From assembly GCF_018449515.1 (NCBI RefSeq), contig NZ_JAAVUQ010000008.1, positions 62,001 to 126,000 on the forward strand: a DNA stretch of 64,000 nt, read 5' to 3'. Origin of the DNA: Caballeronia sp. dw_19. GTDB taxonomy: Bacteria > Pseudomonadota > Gammaproteobacteria > Burkholderiales > Burkholderiaceae. The translations under genes were made by a program, and so were the position numbers. Numbering within the stretch: the stretch's first letter is position 1; each line of letters opens with the position of its first letter. Below, piece after piece: positions 54,162 to 62,737 of the stretch. A model generated the notes under the pieces. That model searched no databases, was not told the DNA's origin, and saw only the letters and a list, made by a program, of their open reading frames with translations.

Positions 54162-54731
54162 TCAACTCATATAGCCAAGATGCTCGGCCAGGATCACCGA
54201 CCCGATAACAACAAGAATGAGCCCGCCCGCAATCTCCGCGCGCTGTCCCACGGCCTTGCCCAGAAAACGTCCGACCATCACGCCCAGGGTCACCATGATC
54301 AGCGTCGCCAATCCGATAGTCGCGGCGGTCGACAAGATATTCACATCGATAAAAGCGAGTCCCGCTCCCACCGCCATCGCGTCGATACTCGTGGCGAACC
54401 CGGTGAGCGCCAGCAGCCAGAAACCGTGACTGTTGGGCTTCTCGACGTCCGGCGTGGGCGCGCGCAGGCCCGAGGTGATCATACGGACGCCGAGCACGAG
54501 CAGCAGGCTGAACGCGATCCAGTGATCCCATGAGGCGACATACGGAGCGGCGGTCTTGCCGAGCGCCCAGCCGACCAGCGGCGTGATGGCTTCAATCACG
54601 CCGAAGATCAGGCCGGTACGAAGCGCCTCGCGAATCCGCGGACGATGCAGTGTGGCGCCCTTGCCGACCGCAGCGGCGAAGGCGTCCGTCGACATGGCGA
54701 AGGCGAGCAGGAGAGTAGAAGCAATATTCAT
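54162..54731 (-). CDS. mntP: Manganese efflux pump
   Basis: A 189-residue, six-helix MntP. The two inverted halves each carry the metal motif: [16 protein letters not shown] at residues 11-26 and [18 protein letters not shown] in the second half. It exports Mn2+ across the inner membrane. The long leader is a yybP-ykoY riboswitch (54815-54930), which establishes manganese-induced expression. The ATG has no strong ribosome site, in line with control at translation. The gene stands alone. Confidence 0.95.
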   Translation of the reverse strand: MNIASTLLLAFAMSTDAFAAAVGKGATLHRPRIREALRTGLIFGVIEAITPLVGWALGKTAAPYVASWDHWIAFSLLLVLGVRMITSGLRAPTPDVEKPNSHGFWLLALTGFATSIDAMAVGAGLAFIDVNILSTAATIGLATLIMVTLGVMVGRFLGKAVGQRAEIAGGLILVVIGSVILAEHLGYMS

Positions 54732-54761
54732 GGAGATGTCAGGATGTCGTTATGGCATTCG

Positions 54762-54800
54762 GGTCGGGCGAGAACATGCGATGCAGCGGCGAGCCCGACC
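54762..54800 (-). promoter_or_regulatory. Expression-platform hairpin of the mntP leader
   Basis: GGTCGGGC (54762-54769) and GCCCGACC (54793-54800) form an 8-bp stem between the aptamer and the mntP start. It has no U-run, so control of ribosome access or Rho action is more likely than intrinsic termination. Confidence 0.55.
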
Positions 54801-54814
54801 GGTCTCGCCGACAC

Positions 54815-54930
54815 ATCGATGGTCTTGCCAACCCAAAAACTAACGGCTGCTCATGCCACGGTTCGATCGAACCAAGCGTGTTGACATGAGCGCTTCCAGC
54901 AAGTGGAAGCCGGCTACTCCCCAAAGACGG
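54815..54930 (-). ncRNA. yybP-ykoY manganese riboswitch
   Basis: On the minus-strand RNA the class signatures appear in order: CTTTGGGGAGTAGCC (54927 down to 54913), GCTCATGTCAACAC with its pairing CATGAGC, and GGCAAGACC near 54829. These are the two L1/L3 internal loops that clamp Mn2+ in this riboswitch family. It lies upstream of mntP, the classic target. On Mn2+ binding the family raises expression of the efflux gene. Confidence 0.92.
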
Positions 54931-55268
54931 ACGGAGGCTACCATGTCCGAAATGAATTTGTAAGCTTTCCCCGGCGAGATGAAGGGACACTCCCGGCCGG
55001 TTCTGTCATGCCCGTTGAGACGGATCAAGGCTCCGCACCGGTCCACACCGCGGACCAACCCAGATAATTTTGCCGGTCCGCAAAGCGGTCACCAAAGTCC
55101 AGGCCAATACAATGCGGCCGGCCAAGCATGGCAAGCCTCCCGATCGAACCGCCGGGCAATACCAATCGCCGAAAGCGTCCAGACCCGCTCCCGCAATAGC
55201 AAACACATGATTTGCAAGGATTTTTCTCGTCGGTATAATGCGACCTTCCTTTCCAAGGCCACTTCCCC
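54931..55268. other. 338-bp divergent promoter region
   Basis: Between the mntP riboswitch and the transglycosylase gene. Promoters for both should lie here; TTTGCAAGGA near 55212 is A+T-rich and close to the transglycosylase start. No gene is supported. Confidence 0.4.
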
Positions 55269-55862
55269 ATGAGCAGACTCCTTTGGCTTGCTGCGCTGAC
55301 GTTCGGCGCGATGCTAGGACCGGTGCAGGGCGCGGTGGCTCAGGAACGTGCCCCGGAAGCCGCCCCGCAAGACGCAGCAGCCAGCGACGCCACCGCCGAA
55401 GCCACTCATCAGGTCTCCCGCCTGATCTCCCAGAAGTTCGGCGTGGCGCGCGCAAAAGCGGAGCAGATTTCAGCCGCGGTCATGTCAGCCGCATCGAAAT
55501 ACTCGCTCCCTCCCGCCCTCCTCCTCGCCATCATCTCCGTTGAATCCCGCTTCAAGGAAAAAGCCCGAGGCGCCAATGGCGCAACCGGGCTGATGCAGGT
55601 CGTGCCGGCCGCTCACAGGCAACTCGTGCGCAACATCGACTTGACGGAAGCAACCGCGAATATTGAAGCGGGATCGGCGATTCTTCACGGTTATGTCCAG
55701 TCCGCTCGCGGCGATGTGGGCGCAGCCCTGAAGAGCTACGGCGGTTCGAAAGCCTACGCGGAAAAGATCAGCCTGCGAGCCAAGGCGTTCGCTCCTCAAT
55801 TCGGCTCCGATGCCGATGCCGGTACCGATGCCAGCAGCAACACCGGAACGACCGGCGACTGA
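55269..55862 (+). CDS. Secreted lytic transglycosylase (SLT domain)
   Basis: A 197-residue protein with a signal peptide (LLWLAALTFGAMLGPVQG, cut near AVAQ). The SLT domain spans ~65-185: LLLAIISVESRFKEKARG with the catalytic E92, GATGLMQVVPAA and the conserved ANIEAGSAILHGY. It cleaves peptidoglycan glycan strands in the periplasm. It is compact, like the transglycosylases that open the wall for secretion or flagellar assembly, and ends in an acidic low-complexity tail (GSDADAGTDASS). Confidence 0.9.
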   Translation: MSRLLWLAALTFGAMLGPVQGAVAQERAPEAAPQDAAASDATAEATHQVSRLISQKFGVARAKAEQISAAVMSAASKYSLPPALLLAIISVESRFKEKARGANGATGLMQVVPAAHRQLVRNIDLTEATANIEAGSAILHGYVQSARGDVGAALKSYGGSKAYAEKISLRAKAFAPQFGSDADAGTDASSNTGTTGD

Positions 55863-56080
55863 CTCTCCACTTCAGCGCTCTGCAGTAACGTAACCACCAC
55901 CGCTCACCTCTCTCTCATTGCCCGGCGCGAAGCGATCCTTGCTGATCTTGCACAAGGCCGCCCTCACCTCCCATGGGCATCAATGAAGGAAACAATAATC
56001 CCATTGCCGCCGTCCCTGTCCGACGCGGGATATCTCGGACTACTCAGCAATTTTTTCACGCCGAATACCGCGTCGATGAG

Positions 56081-58270
56081 TTAGCGCAGCACCAGTTCCC
56101 GCAGTTCGTCGATATTAAACGGCTTCGCAAGAATGGTCACCCCGGTGTGGCGTGCGCGTTCGAATTCGTCGGCATAACCGGTCATCAATACAATCCGTTG
56201 CAAGGGCCAGGTACCGCGCACTTTCTCAGCCAGGTCGATGCCGTTTAACCGGCCAGGCATTTGTATATCCGACAACACCAGGTCGAAGCGGCTGCCTTCG
56301 CTGAGCAGGTCGAAGGCTTTGTCGGCGGTGAGTTCGTGGCGCACATCGCAGCCAAAGGTGGCGAGCACCGCCGCCACGCCCGCCGCAACTTCCTCGTTGT
56401 CTTCCACCAGCAGGATCGAACCCGGATGCAGCCGCGCGGGCGCAGCCTTGTCCGGCGAATCCAGCGTACCTGGCGAATCCGACGGGTACGTCGCGTCGTC
56501 CGGCGCAGTCACCGGCGCGGCGGACGGAGCGTGGTATCGGGGCAGATAAATCCGCACGGTCGTGCCGCGTCCCGGCACGCTGTCAAGGCGCGCGGTACCA
56601 CCCGCCTGCTCGCATGCCGCCAGCACTTGCGCCAACCCCAGGCCCGTGCCTGAGCCGCTGAGCTTGGTCGTGAAAAGCGGCTCGAATGCACGCCGTGCGG
56701 TCGTTTCGGGCATGCCCTCGCCGCTGTCGGTGAAGGCGAGCAGCGCATATTCGCCGTCGGGCAAAACGTTGTCGGCGGTCACGCGAACATTCTGGCTGCG
56801 GATGACAAAACGGCCGCCGTGGGGCATCGCATCGCGGGCATTCACAACAATGTTGATGATCGCGAACTCGAGTTCGGTAGCGTCCGCGCGAACCTGCCAC
56901 ATGTCCGGCGGCACGTGCACTTTCACCTGGACCTTCTCCCCCGCCGCCGTTTCGATCAGCCCGGCCGCCGCGGGCAGCCAGACAGCGAGGTCGATCGGCG
57001 CCTGCTTGAGCGGTTGCTTGCGTGCGACGCTGAGCAAGCGTCGTGCGAGCGCTTCGGCACCGGCGGTCGCGCGCTCCACTGCCAGGACTTCCCTTTCAAG
57101 CCCATTGAAATTCTTGCGCCGTGCAAGCTCCATATTCGCCGCCACCACCATCAGCAGATTATTGAAGTCGTGCGCCACGTTGGCCACCAGATTGCCGAGC
57201 GCACCCATGCGCCGCAATTGCCGGCTGGATGCCTCGGCCGAAAGCCGCATGGCGACTTCCGCCTGCCAGCGCTCCCATGCGACCTGCTGGGCTCGCAACT
57301 GGCGCAGCGAAAACAGCACAAGCAGCCAGACCGCGATGCACGGCGCCGCCGTGATCACCGCGATCAACGTGTAGTACTGCCGCCATTGCGCGAGGATTGC
57401 GGAGGCCGGAATGGCGCTTGTCACGTAAAGCGGGTAGTCCCCCACACGACGAAACGCCACCACGCGCTCCACGCCGTCAATACTTGAGCGTATCCGCAAG
57501 CGCCCGAACAGTTCGTTGTTGCGCATGGCGCTGGTGAAAGCCGTGTCGTGAGCGTGGGTAATGCCGGCGCGGTTGGGCGGCTCGCGCACGAGAATGCCGC
57601 CGTCGCGGCGAAACAGGCCGACGCTCATGCCGGACTCACCATTCGACAGATCGCGATAGAAGCCCGCGAAATAATCGCGTTTGAGCGCGATCGACACGAC
57701 GCCGGCAAAACGGCCGTCGTTCAGGCTGCGCCCGACGCTGGTCGTGAATACGTCGGCTTGCTGGACGCTGCCGAGGAGCGGCAGGGAAAAATACGGGTCC
57801 GGGCGGATGGAGCGAGCAGAGGTAAAGTCCTCGCGATCGGCAATCGACACGGCCGGCACCGGAAAATAGCGGTTGCTGGCGAGCATCTCACCCGTCACGC
57901 CGAAAATGGTGATGCCCGCTACTTGGGCGAACGATTCGCCGATCGCGCTCAGGCGGTCGTGGATGGCTTTCTGATTTGCGTGGATCTGGGCGTCGTCGCT
58001 ATCGGCGAGCATTTCGACAATACGCGTCGAGATTTCGCGGTTGAGGTCGAGCACCTTGACGGCTTGTTCATCGGCGACACGGGCCACGCGATCGGCAATG
58101 TCATTGGATTCGATCATGCGGCGCTGGTAATCGTAATAACCGTAGCCAAGCAGGAACACGATCGGAAAGAGGATCGATGCCGCCAGCACGACCAGCAGGA
58201 TTCGCCGGGTCGCGGCGAAATTGCGTAACGGCAATGGCAAGTCGAGTGCGGCGGAATCCGAAGAGTGCAA
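56081..58270 (-). CDS. Hybrid histidine kinase with periplasmic Cache domain
   Basis: A 729-residue membrane kinase. One hydrophobic helix (about 24-46), a periplasmic Cache-type sensor (50-290; FPVPAVSIADREDFTSARS and QADVFTTSVGRSLNDGRFAGVVSIAL), a second helix (~298-322), a dimerisation helix with the H-box NVAHDFNNLLM, an ATPase domain (NIVVNARDAMPHGG; SGSGTGLGLAQVL) and a receiver (LVEDNEEVAAGV; D in LVLSDIQMPG). The TTG start at 58270 has GGAG ten bases upstream. A small-molecule ligand is likely. No output regulator is adjacent, so it may feed a separate response regulator. Confidence 0.92.
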   Translation of the reverse strand: MHSSDSAALDLPLPLRNFAATRRILLVVLAASILFPIVFLLGYGYYDYQRRMIESNDIADRVARVADEQAVKVLDLNREISTRIVEMLADSDDAQIHANQKAIHDRLSAIGESFAQVAGITIFGVTGEMLASNRYFPVPAVSIADREDFTSARSIRPDPYFSLPLLGSVQQADVFTTSVGRSLNDGRFAGVVSIALKRDYFAGFYRDLSNGESGMSVGLFRRDGGILVREPPNRAGITHAHDTAFTSAMRNNELFGRLRIRSSIDGVERVVAFRRVGDYPLYVTSAIPASAILAQWRQYYTLIAVITAAPCIAVWLLVLFSLRQLRAQQVAWERWQAEVAMRLSAEASSRQLRRMGALGNLVANVAHDFNNLLMVVAANMELARRKNFNGLEREVLAVERATAGAEALARRLLSVARKQPLKQAPIDLAVWLPAAAGLIETAAGEKVQVKVHVPPDMWQVRADATELEFAIINIVVNARDAMPHGGRFVIRSQNVRVTADNVLPDGEYALLAFTDSGEGMPETTARRAFEPLFTTKLSGSGTGLGLAQVLAACEQAGGTARLDSVPGRGTTVRIYLPRYHAPSAAPVTAPDDATYPSDSPGTLDSPDKAAPARLHPGSILLVEDNEEVAAGVAAVLATFGCDVRHELTADKAFDLLSEGSRFDLVLSDIQMPGRLNGIDLAEKVRGTWPLQRIVLMTGYADEFERARHTGVTILAKPFNIDELRELVLR

Positions 58271-58408
58271 AGCGTCAGGGCTCCAAGGTTGGTTCGCTCG
58301 CGCCAGGGTTGGCCAGCAACGCGCTCGGGGCGGATCTGCCGGCGCTCAGCGACCGGCAGAATCCGTCAGCCCGATTCCCCAAGGACCCAGGCGAAACACC
58401 CAACCCTG

Positions 58409-58789
58409 TTACTGCGGCTTTGACATTGTCCCACTACCATTTGGTGATGCAGCGGTCGAGTTGTTATTTGTGCTCGAACTATTCCCCATGTTAGGCGTGG
58501 AGCCTGTCCCGGTTCCCATCCCGCCGCCCACTGCGGTGCCTCCCGGCGCACCACTCATTCCCGCGCCGTTGGCGCCGCCGGCATTGGCTCCGCCCACCCC
58601 TCCTCCGCCGCCGCCCACGCCTGCACCACCGGCCGACCCGCCACCTGATGAACCACCGCCCGCACCGCCACCGCCTGCACCACCACCTGCGCCACCTCCC
58701 CCACCCGCCTGCGCATAAACACTGCCCGCACCACCCGACAGGCCCAGTACCAGCGCAGACACCAAAATCTTCTTCGTTACGTGTTTCAT
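58409..58789 (-). CDS. Secreted glycine-rich low-complexity protein
   Basis: A 126-residue protein with a signal peptide (KKILVSALVLGLSGGAGSVYA) followed by almost pure Gly/Ala/Ser sequence (GGGGGAGGGAGGGGAGGG) and a Ser/Asn/Thr tail. AAGGAGG precedes the ATG at 58789. Proteins like this are common in Burkholderia and have no assigned function; an envelope or adhesive role is possible. The repeats are likely to vary in number between strains. Confidence 0.75.
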   Translation of the reverse strand: MKHVTKKILVSALVLGLSGGAGSVYAQAGGGGGAGGGAGGGGAGGGSSGGGSAGGAGVGGGGGGVGGANAGGANGAGMSGAPGGTAVGGGMGTGTGSTPNMGNSSSTNNNSTAASPNGSGTMSKPQ

Positions 58790-59018
58790 TGCAGCCTCCT
58801 TGAAATACCGTTGAGTGCGTTGCGCAGGACTGACGTCGCAACGCTCGCTCTCATTCCAGTGCAAGGGGCATGCCGCGCAAGCGGCTGTTCCACGGGCGGT
58901 AACGCTTGCCTGGCGGGCATTCCGGGGATCGTGGGCCAGCAGTATTTGTGACCTTGGATTGGTTTCTTGACCAGCTTTTGCCCCACACGTCGATTCGCGC
59001 GGGGACTCGGCAAAATAA

Positions 59019-59044
59019 AAAACCGGGCTTGGCGGCCCGGTTTT
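59019..59044 (-). terminator. Rho-independent terminator
   Basis: AAAACCGGGC/GCCCGGTTTT arms with a 6-base loop, read on the minus strand as a stem followed by TTTTTTATTTT. It ends the small secreted protein gene at 59067. Confidence 0.85.
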
Positions 59045-59066
59045 GTCATCTCGAAGTGATTCGGTT

Positions 59067-59411
59067 TTACCAGCCTTGTTGCTGGTAATAACCCTGCTGC
59101 GGCGGCGGTCCGCACGGTACATACGCACGGCGGTAATTATCGAAGCAGTATCCCGGCGGCGGGCCAGGTTGCGCGTAGGCCGGCTGTGCATAGACGGGTT
59201 GCGCATAGACCGGCTGATATACCGGCTGTGCATAGACAGGTTGTGCGTACGTCGGCTGAGCCACAGCGGCCCCCACCACCGCGCCAATCACCGCGCCGCC
59301 CAGCAGCGCGCCGACGACCGCACCACCGTCTCCGCCACCCCCGTGTGCGGACGCCTGACCTGACATGGCAAGACTTCCGGCCAACACCAACACTGCTGCT
59401 ACGCGTTTCAT
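59067..59411 (-). CDS. Secreted YAQP-repeat protein with glycine-zipper
   Basis: A 114-residue protein with a signal peptide (KRVAAVLVLAGSLAMSGQASA), a glycine-zipper helix (GAVVGALLGGAVIGAVVGAAV) and tandem YAQPVYAQPVYQPVYAQP repeats ending in a Gln/Tyr tail (PPPQQGYYQQQGW) with two cysteines nearby. Glycine-zipper lipoprotein-like proteins of this type are inserted in or bound to the outer membrane, but there is no lipobox here. The gene has its own terminator. Confidence 0.75.
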   Translation of the reverse strand: MKRVAAVLVLAGSLAMSGQASAHGGGGDGGAVVGALLGGAVIGAVVGAAVAQPTYAQPVYAQPVYQPVYAQPVYAQPAYAQPGPPPGYCFDNYRRAYVPCGPPPQQGYYQQQGW

Positions 59412-59555
59412 TTGAGTTCTCCAGATCCCGCGGTCGGGACTATGGAACTGATCTTATGCGGGTACAGAAGAAATAACTGATGCAGTTGGTAACGGATCAT
59501 TTCAGCGGATACATATTCACGAGTCGCTATTCACGCACCAGACCCCGTGCGTCCT

Positions 59556-60305
59556 TCACGCCTCGGTCGATGCCCGCCGGATAGCACGCTCCACCGCGCC
59601 AGTCTCGCCGTGCGGCACGAAGATGTAGCCCTGTCCCCAGACCGTCTGGACATAGCGCGGATCGGATGGATCGGCCTCCAGCAAGCGTCTCAGCCGCCAT
59701 ATGGATACGTCGAGGCTGCGGTCCCGGTACGTTCCCGCCTGACCGCGCAGTTTCTCGTTCAATTGCGCACGCGTGAGCACGACCATCTCGTTTTTCACGA
59801 AGATCTTCAGCGTGGCGAATTCACCGGAACGCAATGGCACACGTTCGCCGTTGTGACGCAGTTCACGCGCGGCAAAATCGACTTCATAGGGACCGAAGCG
59901 ATAAGGCGGCCGGTCCTCCGGCGCACCGGGCGACGCCGCGTCGCGACGTCTCAGGACCGTGCGGATGCGGGCGAGCAGTTCGCGTGGATCGAAGGGTTTG
60001 GCGAGGTAATCGTCCGCACCCAGTTCGAGACCGATCACGCGGTCGATCACATCCGAGCGCGCCGTGAGGAAGATCACGGGAATGTCGTCGCCCGCCGCCC
60101 GCAATTCGCGCAACGCACTGATGCCATCCAGCTCCGGCATCATCACGTCGAGCACGACAATGGATGGCCGCTCGACGTCAAGACGTCGTTTAAGCCCCGT
60201 ACCGTCGTGCAGCACCGACACTGCAAGGCCGTTGCCTTGCAGGTATTCGCGAACGAGGTCGCGCACTACGGGGTCGTCGTCGACGAGAAGAACATGATGG
60301 GTCAT
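59556..60305 (-). CDS. OmpR-type response regulator, orphan paralogue
   Basis: A 249-residue response regulator. The receiver (1-120) has VDDDP acid pocket, the phosphorylation Asp in VVLDVMMPELDG and K in AKPFDPRELL; the winged-helix DNA-binding domain is at 150-235 (LRSGEFATLKIF; RSLDVSIWRLRRLLE). Start at ATG 60305; an ATG three codons further is an alternative. It is a paralogue of the regulator at 60552, divergent from it across 246 bp. No kinase gene directly follows it, so it may share the kinase at 61307 or respond to another. Confidence 0.9.
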   Translation of the reverse strand: MTHHVLLVDDDPVVRDLVREYLQGNGLAVSVLHDGTGLKRRLDVERPSIVVLDVMMPELDGISALRELRAAGDDIPVIFLTARSDVIDRVIGLELGADDYLAKPFDPRELLARIRTVLRRRDAASPGAPEDRPPYRFGPYEVDFAARELRHNGERVPLRSGEFATLKIFVKNEMVVLTRAQLNEKLRGQAGTYRDRSLDVSIWRLRRLLEADPSDPRYVQTVWGQGYIFVPHGETGAVERAIRRASTEA

Positions 60306-60551
60306 GCGATTCATTCTAAGACGCCAACACGCCTTTTCGCGACGCTGATTCCTTTCCGCTTCTTTCATCGAATTGCACGGAAAACGAGGGCTCGATACGT
60401 AGGATCAAAGCGCCGAGCCGCCCGGGTCAATGCATACGGGCTTTTCAAGCCGCCCCGTCAGGTCATTTTGCGGGAGTTTCGAGTAAGAATCGGTAACCAT
60501 CTTTGAGTGGATGAAAAACCGTATTTTTACGATGCCAGCTAAAATTTCACT

Positions 60552-61310
60552 ATGACTACATCTGTATTGATCGTCGATGACGACCCGGCGGTATGCGACC
60601 TGCTCAGCCGCTTCCTGAAAGCGCGCGGGCTGGACGTTTCCGTCCTTCACGATGGCGCCGGCCTGCGCCGGGAGCTGGAATATGTACGCCCGTCCATCGT
60701 GGTGCTCGACATCATGATGCCGGGCATGGACGGCCTCGCTGCGCTGCGCCAGGTGCGCGCCGCCGGTGACGACATCCCCGTGATCTTCGTCACCGCGCGC
60801 GACAGCGTGACGGACAAGGTGGAAGGGCTGGAACTCGGCGCGGACGATTACCTGCCGAAACCCTTCGACCCGCGCGAACTGCTCGCCCGTATAGACACCG
60901 TGTTGCGGCGGCGCGCGCCCGCATCAACAGGACGGCCGGAAGCCTGCGCGAGCGAACGCTTCGGCCGCTTCGAGCTCGACTTCGTCACGCGTGCGCTGGT
61001 GAGCGGCAACGAGCGCGTGCCGCTGCGCGACAGCGAATTCGCGTTGCTCAAGGTGCTCGTACGGCATCCGTACAAAGTCTTGTCCCGCGTGCTGATCCAC
61101 GATCTTGTACATCGCGACGACAGCACCTTCAGCGACCGCAGCCTCGACGTGCCAATCTGGCGGTTGCGCAGAATTATCGAGGAAGATCCGGCCAGCCCGC
61201 GCCATGTGCAGACGGTGCGCGGCCAGGGTTACGTGTTCATTCCCGATCCCGACGGTGCGCGCAACACGCAGCCGGCGCCCGCCACGCCCGATCACGCGTC
61301 TACGGTATGA
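60552..61310 (+). CDS. OmpR-type response regulator
   Basis: A 252-residue response regulator with the same architecture as the one at 59556: VDDDPAVCDLLSRFL, phospho-Asp in VVLDIMMPGMDG, PKPFDPRELLARIDTVLRRR and a winged helix with RSLDVPIWRLRRIIEEDPASPRHVQTVRGQGYVF. Both share the unusually conserved PSIVVLD and AAGDDIPVIF stretches. The stop overlaps the start of the histidine kinase gene by 4 bp (ATGA), so this is the true partner of that kinase. The pair belongs to the OmpR/EnvZ-like class. Confidence 0.93.
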   Translation: MTTSVLIVDDDPAVCDLLSRFLKARGLDVSVLHDGAGLRRELEYVRPSIVVLDIMMPGMDGLAALRQVRAAGDDIPVIFVTARDSVTDKVEGLELGADDYLPKPFDPRELLARIDTVLRRRAPASTGRPEACASERFGRFELDFVTRALVSGNERVPLRDSEFALLKVLVRHPYKVLSRVLIHDLVHRDDSTFSDRSLDVPIWRLRRIIEEDPASPRHVQTVRGQGYVFIPDPDGARNTQPAPATPDHASTV

Positions 61311-62737
61311 GACTCTTCGGCACGGCGCGGGGTCACGATTCACGCGGCAGCAAACTCGCCCGCGCCGGGTCGGCTCGCGCCTGGAATCGCAACGGATCGG
61401 GTCGCGGCAATCCGTTCAACACGCTGTTCGGTCGCATGGCGCTTATTTCGCTGGTCGTGCTGTTTGCCGTGCAGGCCTGCTGGTTCGCGGTGCTCACCGT
61501 GCAGCGGCCGCATCACGACGCGGAAGGTTACGCACGTGGATTGATGCTTGTACTCGCCGCAGCCAACGACGACGCGCGTCAAGGCGTGCGGCTCGCGCCC
61601 GCCTTGAGCGTGCAGTTGGTGTTGTCATCGAACCTGCCCGAAGGCATCACGCTGCGCGAGCCCGACAACGGTCCGGTCGTGCATTTGTTGCGTGAGTTGA
61701 GGAACGTGCTGCCGCCGGGCACGCGCCTCGCCGTCGATGGCCCCCGGCACGCGCAGCGTCTCTGGGTGCGTTATCCGAACAGTCCGAACTGGATCGTGAC
61801 GCCGGTCGACCTGCCGCCCGCGCCGCCTATCCTGATTGAATCGGTGGGTATGTTGCTGGCGGCGGTCATCCTGTCGCTGGTCGCGGCGTGGCAATTGCAG
61901 CGGCCGTTGTCGCGCGTGGCGCAGGGCGCGCGTCAGTTTGGCGCGGGCGAGCGGCCGGTCCCGGTGGACGAACGTGGACCGCGTGAGCTGCGCGACCTGA
62001 TCCGCGCGTTCAACCAGATGATGCGGCGGATCAACGACGCCGACGACGAGAAAGCCGTCATGCTCGCCGGCATCGCGCATGATCTGAAAGCGCCGCTCAC
62101 CCGGCTAAAGCTGCGGGCGAGCGTCCTGGTGCAGGACGACGCCGAGCGCTCGCATTTCATTCGCGACATCGACTCCCTGACGCGCATCGTGCAGCAGTTC
62201 CTGGAATTCGCGGCCAACGCGCCGACGAGCGGACCGGCTATCAACGTGGACGGTTTTCTCGCGGAGCAGTTTGCGCAGGACGAAGCAGGAGACACGCCCC
62301 TGTTCCGCCTCGACCTGGGCGCCGGCGATGCATTTCACTTGCCGCGCACCTTGCTGGACCGGCTGGTGACCAATCTGGTGGATAACGCGCTGGAACACGG
62401 CGCCCCGCCCGTCGACATCAGCACGGGCAAGCGCAACGGCGAGTGGTTCATCACGGTGCGCGATTACGGCGAGGGGATCCCGCCCGAGCGTCTGGACGAT
62501 GCCCGCAAGCCGTTTGTGCGCCTGGACCCGGCGCGCGCGGGCGATGGTCATTGCGGACTGGGACTCGCCATCGTCGGACGCCTCGCGCACGAACTTGGCG
62601 GCCGCTGCGATATCGGCAACGCGGCCGACGGTGGCCTCAGCGTGAGGATCGTCATTCCGATGGCCGAACCCGCCCGCGTGGGCTGCGCCGCGGCTTTACA
62701 CACCGGCGGCGTGCCCGACGCCGTCATGGCTTCCTGA
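61307..62737 (+). CDS. HAMP-containing sensor histidine kinase, EnvZ-like
   Basis: A 476-residue kinase, co-translated with the regulator before it. A hydrophobic helix at ~45-65 (MALISLVVLFAVQACWFAVL) and another at ~172-195 flank a ~105-residue periplasmic sensor; HAMP (RPLSRVAQGARQFGAG) follows; the H-box is AGIAHDLKAPLTRLKLR; the ATPase domain has LVTNLVDNALEHGAPP and GLGLAIVGRLAHELGG. This is the EnvZ/RisS layout. The 3' end overlaps the convergent hybrid kinase gene by 14 bp. The stimulus is unknown. Confidence 0.92.
   Translation: MRLFGTARGHDSRGSKLARAGSARAWNRNGSGRGNPFNTLFGRMALISLVVLFAVQACWFAVLTVQRPHHDAEGYARGLMLVLAAANDDARQGVRLAPALSVQLVLSSNLPEGITLREPDNGPVVHLLRELRNVLPPGTRLAVDGPRHAQRLWVRYPNSPNWIVTPVDLPPAPPILIESVGMLLAAVILSLVAAWQLQRPLSRVAQGARQFGAGERPVPVDERGPRELRDLIRAFNQMMRRINDADDEKAVMLAGIAHDLKAPLTRLKLRASVLVQDDAERSHFIRDIDSLTRIVQQFLEFAANAPTSGPAINVDGFLAEQFAQDEAGDTPLFRLDLGAGDAFHLPRTLLDRLVTNLVDNALEHGAPPVDISTGKRNGEWFITVRDYGEGIPPERLDDARKPFVRLDPARAGDGHCGLGLAIVGRLAHELGGRCDIGNAADGGLSVRIVIPMAEPARVGCAAALHTGGVPDAVMAS

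Noticed and set aside
58221..58718. Proline-rich plus-strand frame
   Set aside because: It is the reverse complement of the glycine-rich secreted protein; GGN codons read backwards give Pro and Ala.
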